Origin: Caldimicrobium sp964493015
GTDB lineage: Bacteria > Desulfobacterota > Thermodesulfobacteria > Thermodesulfobacteriales > Thermodesulfobacteriaceae
Reading direction: 5' to 3'
Length of the DNA stretch: 34,855 nucleotides
Assembly (NCBI GenBank): GCA_964493015.1
Contig: CAZBLU010000014.1
Span: 1 to 34,855 of the forward strand
A model generated the notes under the pieces. It did no database searches and was not told the DNA's origin. It saw only the letters and a program-made list of their open reading frames with translations. Shown here one piece after another: positions 1 through 8,010 of the stretch. Positions within the stretch are counted from its first letter, which is position 1. Each line of letters opens with the position of its first letter. The position numbers and the translations under genes were made by a program.

Positions 1-736
1 CCACCGGTGTTCCTCCCGATATCTACGGATTTCACCCCTACACCGGGAATTCCGCCAGCCTCTCCGGCCCTCAAGCAAAGCAGTATCACTGGCCTTTCCA
101 GGGTTGAGCCCTGGGCTTTAACCAGTGACTTACTTTGCCGCCTACGCACCCTTTACGCCCAGTAATTCCGGGCAACGCTCGCCACCTGCGTATTACCGCG
201 GCTGCTGGCACGCAGTTAGCCGTGGCTTTCTCCTGGGGTACCGTCAGCTGACTGCGATTATTCATCGCAGCCAGGTTCTTCCCCCAGAACAGGGGTTTAC
301 GACCCGAAGGCCTTCTTCCCCCACGCGGCGTCGCTGGGTCAGGCTTTCGCCCATTGCCCAAGATTCCCCACTGCTGCCTCCCGTAGGAGTCGGGCCCGTG
401 TCTCAGTGCCCGTGTGGCCGACCACCCTCTCAGGCCGGCTACCCGTCATAGCCTTGGTGGGCCGTTACCCCACCAACTAGCTGATGGGCCGCGAGCCCCT
501 CCTCAGGCAGGAGCTTGCTATGCAGAGGCCCCCTTTCATCACTGAGCTTGCGCCCAGTGACTTTATCCGGTATTAGCCATCCTTTCGGATGGTTATCCCA
601 GACCCGAGGACAGGTTACTCACGTGTTACTCACCCGTCTGCCGCGGTACTAGGGCCGAAACCCTTTCCCGCACGACTTGCATGTGTTAGGCGCGCCGCTA
701 GCGTTCGCCCTGAGCCAGGATCAAACCCTCAGGTAA
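1..736 (-). rRNA. rrs: 16S ribosomal RNA, 5' portion (partial)
   Basis: Minus-strand small-subunit rRNA, cut by the left edge of the window so that only about the first 730 nt are present. Reverse-complemented, it shows the universal blocks in order: the GTTTGATCCTGGCTCAG helix near the 5' end, the GGGTGAGTAACACGTG segment, ACTCCTACGGGAGGCAGCAG, GTGCCAGCAGCCGCGGTAA, and GAATTCCCGGTGTAGGGGTG just before the edge. The 5' end (about 736) is placed by aligning the first conserved helix with the E. coli gene and may be off by a few bases. The gene is much more GC-rich than neighbouring protein genes, as expected for rRNA of a thermophile. The rest of the operon lies outside the window. Short ORFs in this stretch are artefacts. 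Confidence 0.98.
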
Positions 737-751
737 AATTTGATCCTGCTC
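712..751 (-). repeat. Inverted repeat joining rRNA leader to 16S 5' end
   Basis: The leader sequence at 739-751 (minus: GAGCAGGATCAAA) is the reverse complement of the first conserved 16S helix at 712-725, apart from one extra base. This gives a 13-bp stem with one bulge and a 13-nt loop that contains the inferred mature 5' end. In the precursor it would compete with helix 1 of mature 16S. Pairing between leader and 16S is known in other bacteria; its role here is inference. Confidence 0.6.
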
Positions 752-783
752 CAAAACTGGGCCCAAGGTCAAGCGCTATTCAA

Positions 784-796
784 TTTTCAAAGAGCT
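784..796 (-). promoter_or_regulatory. boxA-like rRNA antitermination element
   Basis: The minus strand reads AGCTCTTTGAAAA about 50 nt upstream of the 16S 5' end. This matches the boxA consensus TGCTCTTT(A/G)AA bound by NusB/NusE in rRNA leaders. It sits almost at the expected start of transcripts from the proximal promoter, but well inside transcripts from the distal one. Confidence 0.6.
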
Positions 797-802
797 ATTT
801 AA

Positions 803-830
803 ATTTTAACCTTGATTTAAAAATTGTCAA
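803..830 (-). promoter_or_regulatory. Proximal rRNA promoter
   Basis: The minus strand carries a perfect -35 TTGACA (825-830), a 16-bp spacer and a -10 TAAAAT (803-808). Transcription would start near 795, about 60 nt ahead of 16S and next to the boxA-like element. It is one of two tandem TTGACA promoters here. Confidence 0.65.
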
Positions 831-875
831 GAGGTCTCAACTCTATAACTTATTAAAGATCAATCAACAAAATAA

Positions 876-903
876 AAAATAATACCTATTTCGGATTTGT
901 CAA
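876..903 (-). promoter_or_regulatory. Distal rRNA promoter
   Basis: The minus strand carries a perfect -35 TTGACA (898-903), a 16-bp spacer and a -10-like TATTTT (876-881), about 70 bp upstream of the proximal promoter. The tandem layout resembles P1/P2 of many rRNA operons. Beyond it, 904-1140 is AT-rich and shows no gene, RNA or clear repeat. Confidence 0.5.
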
Positions 904-1140
904 CTAGCTACTACTGCCAAAAAACTAAGCTTGAATGCCTACGCTTTGTTTCTCAACCTCTCCTTTCCTATCAAAGAGCCTAATATAATATAAATTAACC
1001 CTTAAAAAATTTCAAGGCCCCACCCCCTTTTTTCGAAACCCTTTAAATCTAATAACCCGCCCCATCTATAAAAATATTTATGTATACACTTAACGTTTAT
1101 TAAACATTGATATTCAAAAAGTTATATAAGATCTGTTGGA

Positions 1141-1990
1141 AATACTCACTGCCAACCCTTATCTAATAAAAAAGGATAAATTTGACTTGTCTAAGGAATC
1201 TTCAGAAAGTCAAGATGCTATTATTTGCCAAAATTGCCTCAGAAGATATACACTTTAAATAAAAAAAACGCTTTTGTGGATTAGTCATGAGAAGGGGGTG
1301 CTCTTTAATAAATCCTGGATGTAAAAGAGGGTAATACTTCTGTTACTATGCCCTCTCCCCACAAATTGCATAGCACAATGACTTTTCCCATGAGGTATAG
1401 GGTGTAGCTACCCCCAAATTTGCCTACAAATTTTGTCCAGAATATAAAAAAAGAGGACAAAGGCCCTGAAGTTCTGCTTCTTGCTCTTAAGGTGAATGTT
1501 TCCTACCTTTCTTTATTCACTGGAGTCCTTTATCACACAGGCCTCCTTTGCCACTAAGGTTAGTCAGTAGATTACAAAAAGAATACAAGGTAGAATATTT
1601 CCTATATGTTGAAAAAAACGGTCTATTTAGCCCCCAGACTTCTTCTTAAGGTCATAGAACATACTCTTATTTCTGGGAGCATCGTTAAATTTGGTCTTTA
1701 GCCCTTGAGCCCAGAAATTCATTATGCATTAACCGGCTCTAATAGTGAAGACATTGGAGATAGGAAAGAAAAGAAGTGCCTTTACTTATAGCAAACACTT
1801 CGCATGTCAAAAGATGAGAAAGCTAAAATCAATCCAGATATACCCTATGGACTTCCTTGCCTTTTCCCCACAATTCCACAGGAAAGATCTTCCTCTCTTA
1901 GCCAAAGAAAAGGCCTATGCAGCTTTAATAGCGGCTAAAAAAGACGGGTTAAAAAGGGTATCCTTAGGGAATGAACACCTATTAAAATAA
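1141..1990 (+). pseudogene. Decayed radical SAM protein gene
   Basis: No single frame is open, but successive segments in different plus-strand frames read like one radical SAM protein. From 5' to 3' the recognisable pieces are: NPYLIKKDKFDLS; then a CQNCLRR-type cysteine pair; FAYKFCPEYKKRG; GPEVLLLALKVN; YKVEYFLYVEKNG; LLLKVIEHTLISGSIVKF followed by a stop codon, then SPEIHYALTGSN; then INPDIPY; and finally LAFSPQFHRKDLPLL with a GLKRVSLGNEHLL-like tail. Known relatives continue the motifs as ...SGGIVKFDLKA..., ...PEIPYSLLAFHPQFH... and ...GLKRVRIGNIHLL. The 81-codon open stretch at 1745-1990 is just the 3' end of this fossil, in which the other frames were lost. At least three frameshifts and several stops are needed, so a functional product is very unlikely. 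The family assignment is from memory of motifs, not a search. Confidence 0.7.
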
Positions 1991-1994
1991 CCCC

Positions 1995-2014
1995 CATGTT
2001 CCACGTGGAACATG
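1995..2014. promoter_or_regulatory. parS: parS centromere site, copy 1
   Basis: A perfect 20-bp palindrome, CATGTTCCACGTGGAACATG. Its 16-bp core (1997-2012) matches the bacterial ParB-binding consensus TGTTNCACGTGNAACA at every fixed position. It lies between the radical SAM fossil and the 3' end of the 113-aa hypothetical gene, so it is not inside a coding region. ParB (Spo0J) nucleates here and loads SMC/condensin in bacteria that use the ParABS system. An identical core lies at 3134. Confidence 0.92.
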
Positions 2015-2033
2015 GTCTTAAGAGCGGCTCCAC

Positions 2034-2375
2034 TCAAAAAAGGGCGTATAAAAAAGGGAAAATCTTACTAATAATATATTCTATTCTACCCACATAGCGA
2101 TATAAAACCTGTATCCTATGCCCCCTAACTTCATACTCATACAGTAGAAGGTCACTATGAACATCTATTTCAGATATAAAAGCAATATTATACCTTTCTT
2201 GATCACTAAAGTGTTTCATAATAATGTTTCTTCCATTCTTTATAAACTCTTCTTTGAGTTTTATAAGTTCCTCTTCAAGGGAAGCCTCATTTACCGTTAC
2301 CCTTAGCCATCCTTTAAAGGATCTTTTATTCTGCTGAAGATCAATTAAATAGACAAGAAATCTAAGCTCAGCCAT
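2034..2375 (-). CDS. Hypothetical protein, 113 aa
   Basis: I do not recognise this protein. It is 113 residues, basic to neutral, with an amphipathic charged stretch around residues 33-50 (EEELIKLKEEFIK) and a hydrophobic C-terminal end (IISKIFPFLYALF). There is no signal peptide or cysteine motif. A Shine-Dalgarno-like TAGGTGA precedes the ATG by a few bases, which supports translation. It is the last gene of the minus-strand trp/dap series, 66 bp after the crp/fnr-like gene, and ends 20 bp from parS copy 1. It could be a lineage-specific protein or an over-extended call at the C-terminus; the sequence does not decide. Confidence 0.5.
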   Translation of the reverse strand: MAELRFLVYLIDLQQNKRSFKGWLRVTVNEASLEEELIKLKEEFIKNGRNIIMKHFSDQERYNIAFISEIDVHSDLLLYEYEVRGHRIQVLYRYVGRIEYIISKIFPFLYALF

Positions 2376-2441
2376 GTATTCACCTATAAATTTTTAAATT
2401 TTAAAATTTCAAAAAGCCATTCAAAGGGGGAACGAACCTTT

Positions 2442-3131
2442 TTAAGTGAGCGTTTTTATTAGAGACTTCCATTTATCAAGATTTATAAGTCTCAACTCCC
2501 TTTGTTTGATCTCCAGAAGGCCCTCTTCCTTAAATTTTTGAAAGATTCTGGAAAGGGTCTCTGGCGTGATACCAAGAAGTAAGGCAAGCTGGGACTTAGA
2601 GATATTTAGCTTAATCTTATCAGAGGAACCATAACCTGATAGATCCCAGAGATAGCTTAATAATCTCTCATGTGCTTCCCTTAAGGTTAGATTTTCAATA
2701 ATCTGTAACAAATTTTTAAGCCTGTGGGCGAAGACTCCAATAATAACAAGGGCCATCTGAGGATTTCTCTGGATAAGATTAAGAAATCTATTCTTTTCGA
2801 AAAAAGCAAGCTTTGCCTGGGTTAAGGCCTTTGCATTTGCAGGATAAGCTTTCAATCCTGCCAAAACTACCTCAGCAAAAATTTCTCCAGCCCCAAAGAT
2901 ATGAATGATTTGTTCTTTGCCTTTGGAAGATATCTTATAAATCTTAACAAATCCGTCAAGGATTACAAAAAAACCTAAGGCCTTTTCACCCTCATAAAAA
3001 ATTTCTTCATTTTTTTCATATTCCTTTAATATGGCAATCTCTGCTAAGGAAGTTAAAACATCAGTAGGTAGATCTTTAAAAAAAAGGCTATCTCGTAAAA
3101 CTTTAAAAATAAAAGACGTGGTATCGTTCAC
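2442..3131 (-). CDS. Crp/Fnr-family transcriptional regulator
   Basis: A 229-residue regulator with an N-terminal cyclic-nucleotide-binding-type beta-roll (about residues 15-130, including EEIFYEGEKALGFFVILDG and GEIFAEVVL). A long dimerisation helix follows, then a C-terminal Crp-type winged helix (about 150-220, with SKSQLALLLGITPETLSRIF as the recognition region). It lacks the N-terminal cysteine cluster of oxygen-sensing FNR, so the effector is unknown. The start is GTG at 3131, and its only Shine-Dalgarno-like bases (GGAA) belong to the adjacent parS site. The gene follows dapA by 18 bp and is probably cotranscribed. Its targets cannot be read from the sequence. Confidence 0.9.
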   Translation of the reverse strand: MNDTTSFIFKVLRDSLFFKDLPTDVLTSLAEIAILKEYEKNEEIFYEGEKALGFFVILDGFVKIYKISSKGKEQIIHIFGAGEIFAEVVLAGLKAYPANAKALTQAKLAFFEKNRFLNLIQRNPQMALVIIGVFAHRLKNLLQIIENLTLREAHERLLSYLWDLSGYGSSDKIKLNISKSQLALLLGITPETLSRIFQKFKEEGLLEIKQRELRLINLDKWKSLIKTLT

Positions 3132-3133
3132 GA

Positions 3134-3149
3134 TGTTCCACGTGGAACA
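3134..3149. promoter_or_regulatory. parS: parS centromere site, copy 2
   Basis: A second perfect TGTTCCACGTGGAACA, identical in its 16-bp core to copy 1 and 1137 bp from it. It fills the gap between the dapA stop codon (3150-3152) and the GTG start of the crp/fnr-like gene (3131). Bound ParB would sit directly on the translation start region of that gene. Two identical 16-bp sites within 1.2 kb cannot be chance. Confidence 0.92.
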
Positions 3150-4046
3150 CTAAATAAGTTTATATATTTCACGCAGCACCTTCTTCAATTGGTCGAAGGA
3201 ATTTTCACTTAATCCTGTAAGAGGCAATCTAACTTCAGGGGTATCAATCATACCCATAAGATAGAGGGCTTCCTTGGCAGGCACAGGATTAGTTTCTATA
3301 AAAAGTATCTTAAAAAGGGGATAGAGATAATAATGGAGTTCCCGAGCTTTATGGTGGTTCCCCTCTAAGGCAGCATTCATGAACTGGGCCATCTCTTTAG
3401 GCATGACATTGGCAGCAACCGAGATTACTCCCTTGCCTCCCAGAACAACAGTTGCATAGGCAGTAAAATCATCACCTGATAGGACTACAAACTCCTGTGG
3501 ACAACTAAGTAAAAGCTCGCTCACTTGTTTTAGATCACCACAGGCTTCTTTAATGGCCACTATGTTTGGATATTTAGCAAGTTTAGCTACTGTATCTGGT
3601 AAGAGATTAACTGCTGTCCGTCCAGGCACATTATAGAGAATAATAGGGATTTGGGTATTAGTGGCAATGTATTTGTAATGTTCATAAAGACCCTTTTGAG
3701 TAGGTTTATTATAATAAGGTGTTACCAAAAGCACTGCATCCATGCCCATCTCTTCTGCCATTTTGGTAAGTTTCAAAGTCTTAGCCGTATCATTAGTCCC
3801 TGTTCCTGCGATGAGGGGCACTTTACCCTTGGCCTCTTCCAGAGCTATTTCAAAAAGACGCTTCTTTTCCTCATCTGTGAGGGTAGCAGACTCTCCTGTT
3901 GTTCCTGATACTAAAAGGGCATGAGTGCCCTCCTTTAAATGCCACTGTATGAGATTTCTAAAAGATTTTTCATCTATTTTTCCTTCCTTAAAGGGGGTTA
4001 CAAGGGCTACAATTGATCCTTTTAGTTTTGTGACAATCTCACCCAT
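3150..4046 (-). CDS. dapA: 4-hydroxy-tetrahydrodipicolinate synthase
   Basis: Condenses pyruvate with aspartate semialdehyde in the DAP/lysine pathway, in the cytosol. The 298-residue TIM barrel has the usual length (about 290-300). Visible hallmarks are the SGTTGE loop (47-52), the LYNVPGR motif with the catalytic-triad Tyr138 and substrate-binding Arg143, and the Schiff-base Lys166 in VAIKEA. The start ATG is preceded by AGGTGGAG. It sits 24 bp after dapF, with crp/fnr behind it. Together with dapF here and dapL at 23.6 kb it covers most of the aminotransferase variant of DAP synthesis. dapB and the aspartate kinase steps are outside the window. Confidence 0.97.
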   Translation of the reverse strand: MGEIVTKLKGSIVALVTPFKEGKIDEKSFRNLIQWHLKEGTHALLVSGTTGESATLTDEEKKRLFEIALEEAKGKVPLIAGTGTNDTAKTLKLTKMAEEMGMDAVLLVTPYYNKPTQKGLYEHYKYIATNTQIPIILYNVPGRTAVNLLPDTVAKLAKYPNIVAIKEACGDLKQVSELLLSCPQEFVVLSGDDFTAYATVVLGGKGVISVAANVMPKEMAQFMNAALEGNHHKARELHYYLYPLFKILFIETNPVPAKEALYLMGMIDTPEVRLPLTGLSENSFDQLKKVLREIYKLI

Positions 4047-4070
4047 AGCTCCACCTCATGTTAATTTAAT

Positions 4071-4925
4071 TTATTTTAAGGCGTCTGGATATATTTTCCC
4101 TTGGAATATAATCCTTGCTTCCCCTTCTAAATAAATCTGCTCATTCTCCTTATCAATATCAATTTCTAAGTATTCTCCACCTTTTGTTAGTACCCTCACT
4201 GGCGGTTCAACTAAATTTAGTTTATAAGCCACGTAAGCACTGGCACTGGCCCCAGTTCCACAGGCTAAAGTCTCTCCTTCTACACCTCTTTCATAGGTCC
4301 TAATCTTTAGGTATTTTTGATTATCTTCACAAATTAACTCTATAAAATTTACATTGGTTCCAGCAGGGCTAAAGAGCTCATGATATCTAATTTTTGGACC
4401 CAGTTTTTCCAGAGGAGCCTCTTCAATCTTTTCCCAAAACAAGACTACATGAGGGACACCCGTGTTAACAAAGTGGGCAAGATACCAGTCGTATTCTGTT
4501 CTCAAAGTAATGTTTAGTTTAAGGTCCTTTGGCTTGGTAAGGGCAACCTTAACCCTATTTCCTCTAATCTCTGCATATATGAGCCCTGCCAAGGTTTGAA
4601 GGTAAAAGGGGTTGGGGACGAGTCCAAGTTCAGAGAGGAGTCTTGCAACAGCCCTTGCTCCATTTCCGCACATCTCTGCTTCACTACCATCGGCATTATA
4701 AAATCTCCAGGCAACATGGGCCCTTTCCTGAGTAGGCCTTTCAATGAGGATAAAGCCATCTGCAGAAATAGAAAATTTTGCTCTACATAGCTTTGAGGCA
4801 AGGATTTTAGCCTCATCGGGTGTGATTGCTTGGTCATAATTAAGGAGGACTACGAAATCATTACCAGAAGCGCATACCTTGTAAAAGGTTCTATCCTTTA
4901 ATTTTTCATAAAGGTTATTATCCAT
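4071..4925 (-). CDS. dapF: Diaminopimelate epimerase
   Basis: Interconverts LL- and meso-diaminopimelate, giving the precursor of both lysine and peptidoglycan. The 284-residue protein shows both halves of the PLP-independent epimerase: the catalytic Cys86 in MCGNGARA, and Cys222 in ACGTGASA, with ASGNDFV near the N-terminus and PAGTNVNF in the second half. Both active-site cysteines are present, so it should be functional. The gene lies between aroB (10 bp upstream) and dapA (24 bp downstream) and is probably cotranscribed. LL-DAP from the DapL enzyme encoded elsewhere in the window is its substrate. Confidence 0.97.
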   Translation of the reverse strand: MDNNLYEKLKDRTFYKVCASGNDFVVLLNYDQAITPDEAKILASKLCRAKFSISADGFILIERPTQERAHVAWRFYNADGSEAEMCGNGARAVARLLSELGLVPNPFYLQTLAGLIYAEIRGNRVKVALTKPKDLKLNITLRTEYDWYLAHFVNTGVPHVVLFWEKIEEAPLEKLGPKIRYHELFSPAGTNVNFIELICEDNQKYLKIRTYERGVEGETLACGTGASASAYVAYKLNLVEPPVRVLTKGGEYLEIDIDKENEQIYLEGEARIIFQGKIYPDALK

Positions 4926-4935
4926 ATAATAAACC

Positions 4936-6024
4936 TCACATACATTCCATTATAGCCCTTTTTATAGCCTCTGGTGCAGGATTTTCATAGAAAGTATATT
5001 CTCCAATCTTTTTGAGTAGGACTATGGTCAAGATCCCCTTCCAAATCTTTTTATCTCTTTTAATAACCTCAAGGATTTCCTCTTTGTTAAGAGAGAGGTT
5101 TAAATGACTAATACGATAGGGCATCTCTAAGGAAGATAGTAGGTTGACTATGGGCACATACAAAGGTTCTTCATTTACCCTTAAGATCTCTGCAAGTTTG
5201 GCCTCAATGGTCATACCAACGGCTACGGCTAAGCCATGAGGAATGGTATAGTTTGAAAGGGCCTCAAGGGCATGTCCAAGGGTATGACCAAAATTAAGGA
5301 CCCTCCTTAAGCCGCTTTCCCTCTCATCCTTTGTAACCACAAAGGCTTTAGTAGCACAGCTCTGATAGATTAACTCCTGAAAAAGCTCTTTGTCAAGGCG
5401 GTATACTACTTTAGCTCTTCTCTGGAGAAGTTTAAAGATCTTTTTTTTAAGTATACAGCCATATTTGATAATCTCGGCAAGGCCATTTTTTATTTCCCTT
5501 TCAGGTAGGCTTTGCAACACATCAAGGTCAATGTAAACTTTTCTTGGCTGGTAGAAAGTGCCAAGGAGATTCTTCCCTTCGGGAAGATCTATACCTGTTT
5601 TTCCACCGATAGAGGAATCAACTTGGGCAAGTAGAGTGGTAGGCACTTGCACATAGGGCACACCTCTAAGATAGATACTGGCCAAAAAACCTGCCACATC
5701 TCCAACAACACCTCCACCAAGGGCAAGGATCAAATCTTTTCTATCAAAGCCTTTACTAATTAAGGCCCTGGAAAGATTAATTACCGTATTTATATTTTTT
5801 GAGGCCTCTCCTTCAGGAAAGTCAAATATTTCAGCCTTGAGGCCAGCTCCTCTTAAGCTTTCTAAAAGCCTTATTCCATAAAGTTCCTTTACTTTAGAAT
5901 CTGTAATAAGAGCTACTTTACCAAAATCAAGGGTTGTAGGTAGGTCTTCACAAATTTTATCAAGGAGTCCGCTATCAATGAGGATTTCATAAGGAGGCTT
6001 AACTCTAACTTTGAGAACTTTCAT
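4936..6024 (-). CDS. aroB: 3-dehydroquinate synthase
   Basis: Second step of the shikimate pathway: NAD- and metal-dependent conversion of DAHP to 3-dehydroquinate, feeding tryptophan synthesis. The 362 residues contain the NAD-binding GGGVVGDVAGF (103-113), the PTTLLAQVDSSIGGKTGI block (128-145), and likely metal ligands Glu184 (GLAEIIKYG), His247 (NFGHTLGH) and His263. Length and motifs are normal. Its ATG lies 20 bp inside the 3' end of trpA without a clear Shine-Dalgarno, so translational coupling is likely. Pairing with trpBA places chorismate supply next to its use. Confidence 0.97.
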   Translation of the reverse strand: MKVLKVRVKPPYEILIDSGLLDKICEDLPTTLDFGKVALITDSKVKELYGIRLLESLRGAGLKAEIFDFPEGEASKNINTVINLSRALISKGFDRKDLILALGGGVVGDVAGFLASIYLRGVPYVQVPTTLLAQVDSSIGGKTGIDLPEGKNLLGTFYQPRKVYIDLDVLQSLPEREIKNGLAEIIKYGCILKKKIFKLLQRRAKVVYRLDKELFQELIYQSCATKAFVVTKDERESGLRRVLNFGHTLGHALEALSNYTIPHGLAVAVGMTIEAKLAEILRVNEEPLYVPIVNLLSSLEMPYRISHLNLSLNKEEILEVIKRDKKIWKGILTIVLLKKIGEYTFYENPAPEAIKRAIMECM

Positions 6025-6817
6025 AGGTGAGTTTATTTAAGAAATCCCTTAACTTTGGACCCGCTTTTTTTCCCTCTTTTTCTATGATTTGAACCAAGGC
6101 ACTACCCACAACTATGGCATCACAATAAGATCTAAGCATAGCCACATGTTCAGGCCTGGAAATTCCAAAGCCCACAGCTAAGGGTCTTTTGATGAGGGAC
6201 CTGATCGCTTTTAGCCGCTCAACTAAATCCTCAGGGAGTTTGGTCCTGGCACCAGTGATCCCAGTAAGAGAGACATAGTAAAAGAAACCGGTTGAAGCTG
6301 AGGCAATTTTTCTGATGCGTTCAAGAGAGGAGGTTGGAGCACCAAGGAAAATAGTGGCTAAATTATAGCCTCTGTTGGCTTTAAGCCAGGAGGAAGCCTC
6401 CTCTAAGGGTAGGTCTGGGATAATAAAACCGTCAAGACCCGCCCTTACTGCCTCCTCAACCATTGTCTTTAGGCCTCTCCTAAAGACAATATTGTAATAG
6501 GTCATGCATACAACGGGGATATGGGGATATAAATTTTTAAATTGAGAAACAATTTTCAAATATTCATCTACGGTAGGATTTTGCGCTAAAGCCCTTACCA
6601 TAGCTTTTTGTATAGTTGGGCCATCAGCGACGGGATCGGAGAAGGGAAAACCGAGTTCTATGACAGCAGGATTAGCCTCAGCAAGATACTTTAGATGTTC
6701 CAGAGTTGCCTCTTTATCTGGATCAAAGGCTGTGATGTAAGGAATTATAGGTATTCTCTCTTCCCTTTTGAAAGCCCTTATTCTATTTTCTATGTGAGTG
6801 GCTCCTACTAACTTCAA
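6005..6817 (-). CDS. trpA: Tryptophan synthase alpha subunit
   Basis: Cleaves indole-3-glycerol phosphate to indole, which is channelled to TrpB. The 270-residue TIM barrel has the catalytic Glu54 in VIELG and Asp65 in FSDPVADGP (E. coli Glu49 and Asp60), and the phosphate-binding region near VGFGISRPEHV. The start is TTG, sharing a TTGA overlap with the trpB stop, and GGGGTGA sits 5 nt ahead; both support this unusual start. The 3' end overlaps aroB by 20 bp. Confidence 0.97.
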   Translation of the reverse strand: MKLVGATHIENRIRAFKREERIPIIPYITAFDPDKEATLEHLKYLAEANPAVIELGFPFSDPVADGPTIQKAMVRALAQNPTVDEYLKIVSQFKNLYPHIPVVCMTYYNIVFRRGLKTMVEEAVRAGLDGFIIPDLPLEEASSWLKANRGYNLATIFLGAPTSSLERIRKIASASTGFFYYVSLTGITGARTKLPEDLVERLKAIRSLIKRPLAVGFGISRPEHVAMLRSYCDAIVVGSALVQIIEKEGKKAGPKLRDFLNKLTYESSQS

Positions 6818-8010
6818 AGTTCACCCCTTTCCAAATAATCCTTTACCTGTGCAACATCTTTATCTCCACGTCCAGATAGATTGACTACTACGATAGAGCC
6901 TGAAGGCATATCTTTAGCAGCCTTCAAGAGATAGGCGATAGCGTGGGCTGATTCTAAAGCAGGAATAATCCCCTCTGTCTCAGAAAGGATTTGGAAGGCC
7001 TCTAAAGCCTCTTCATCTCTCACTGCTACATAGGTAGCTCTTCCTGACTCTTTAAAATAGGCGTGTTCTGGGCCTACACCTGGATAATCAAGGCCTGGGG
7101 CGATGGAGTGAGCTCCTTTAATTTGTCCAACCTTGTCTTGAAGTAGATAGGTTAACATGCCGTGAAGCACCCCAGGTTCTCCTTTAGTGAGGGTTGCAGA
7201 ATGGTAGTCACTTTCAAGTCCGTGTCCAGCTGCTTCAACCCCAATTAACTTAACCTTTCTATCTCTGGCAAAGGGATAGAAAATCCCCATAGCATTTGAG
7301 CCACCACCTACACAAGCAAAGATGTAATCTGGCAGTCTTCCTTCTTTTTTAAGGATTTGGGCCTTTGTCTCTTTACCAATAATACTTTGGAAATCCCTTA
7401 CCATCATTGGATAGGGATGGGGCCCAACTACTGAACCTATAACATAAAAGGTATTCGCTACATTGGTAACCCAATCCCTTAGAGCTTCATTAATGGCATC
7501 CTTAAGGGTCTTAGTTCCAGATTCTACTGGAATTACTTCGGCACCAAGCAGTTTCATTCTAAAGACATTTAGGGCTTGACGCTTAACATCCTTTGCACCC
7601 ATATAGACAACACATTTGAGACCGAGGAGAGCACAGGCGGTAGCTGTAGCCACGCCGTGTTGACCAGCCCCGGTTTCTGCAATAATCCTGCTCTTACCCA
7701 TTTTTTTGGCTAAAAGTACTTGGCCAATGGTATTATTAAGTTTATGGGCTCCAGTATGGAGCAGATCCTCTCTCTTTAGATAGACTTTGAGGTGTCCCCC
7801 TAAATATTGGGAGAGATTTTTGGCAAAATAAAGAGGGGTTGGTCTTCCTGCATATTCTTGTAAAAGTTCCTTAAATTCTTGCCAGAAAGTTTTATCCTTG
7901 GATATCTTTTGGTAAAATTGTTCCAGTTCAAGTATGAGAGGGACAAGGGTCTCTGGAACAAAGCGTCCCCCAAAGGGACCAAAATATCCTTTTCTATCGG
8001 GCAAGGGCAT
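6814..8010 (-). CDS. trpB: Tryptophan synthase beta subunit
   Basis: PLP enzyme joining indole and serine to make tryptophan. It is of the standard TrpB1 type (starting MPLPDRKGYFGPFGGRF), not the TrpB2 type. PLP attaches at the Lys of HTGAHKLNN (residue 90 from the ATG used here). GGGSNAMG (phosphate loop) and the C-terminal SGRGDKD motif are present. An in-frame TTG nine bases further upstream (8019) would lengthen the protein by three residues. I prefer ATG at 8010 because the TTG overlaps a convincing -10 hexamer and there is no Shine-Dalgarno. It is the first gene of the trpBA-aroB-dapFA cluster. trpC, trpD and trpF are not in the window. Confidence 0.96.
   Translation of the reverse strand: MPLPDRKGYFGPFGGRFVPETLVPLILELEQFYQKISKDKTFWQEFKELLQEYAGRPTPLYFAKNLSQYLGGHLKVYLKREDLLHTGAHKLNNTIGQVLLAKKMGKSRIIAETGAGQHGVATATACALLGLKCVVYMGAKDVKRQALNVFRMKLLGAEVIPVESGTKTLKDAINEALRDWVTNVANTFYVIGSVVGPHPYPMMVRDFQSIIGKETKAQILKKEGRLPDYIFACVGGGSNAMGIFYPFARDRKVKLIGVEAAGHGLESDYHSATLTKGEPGVLHGMLTYLLQDKVGQIKGAHSIAPGLDYPGVGPEHAYFKESGRATYVAVRDEEALEAFQILSETEGIIPALESAHAIAYLLKAAKDMPSGSIVVVNLSGRGDKDVAQVKDYLERGEL

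Noticed and set aside
612..632. CACGTG in 16S as a third parS
   Set aside because: It is the conserved GAGTAACACGTGAGTAAC segment of 16S; the flanks lack TGTT and AACA.
86..882. Several open frames on both strands at the left end
   Set aside because: They lie in or beside the 16S gene and its leader and encode no protein-like sequence; conserved rRNA blocks explain the stretch.
1270..1285. DnaA-box-like TGTGGATTA as part of oriC
   Set aside because: A single copy with a mismatch; no cluster of boxes or AT-rich unwinding repeats was found.
1745..1990. An intact 81-residue gene
   Set aside because: No ribosome-binding site; its product continues motifs found in other frames upstream, so it is the 3' end of a decayed radical SAM gene.
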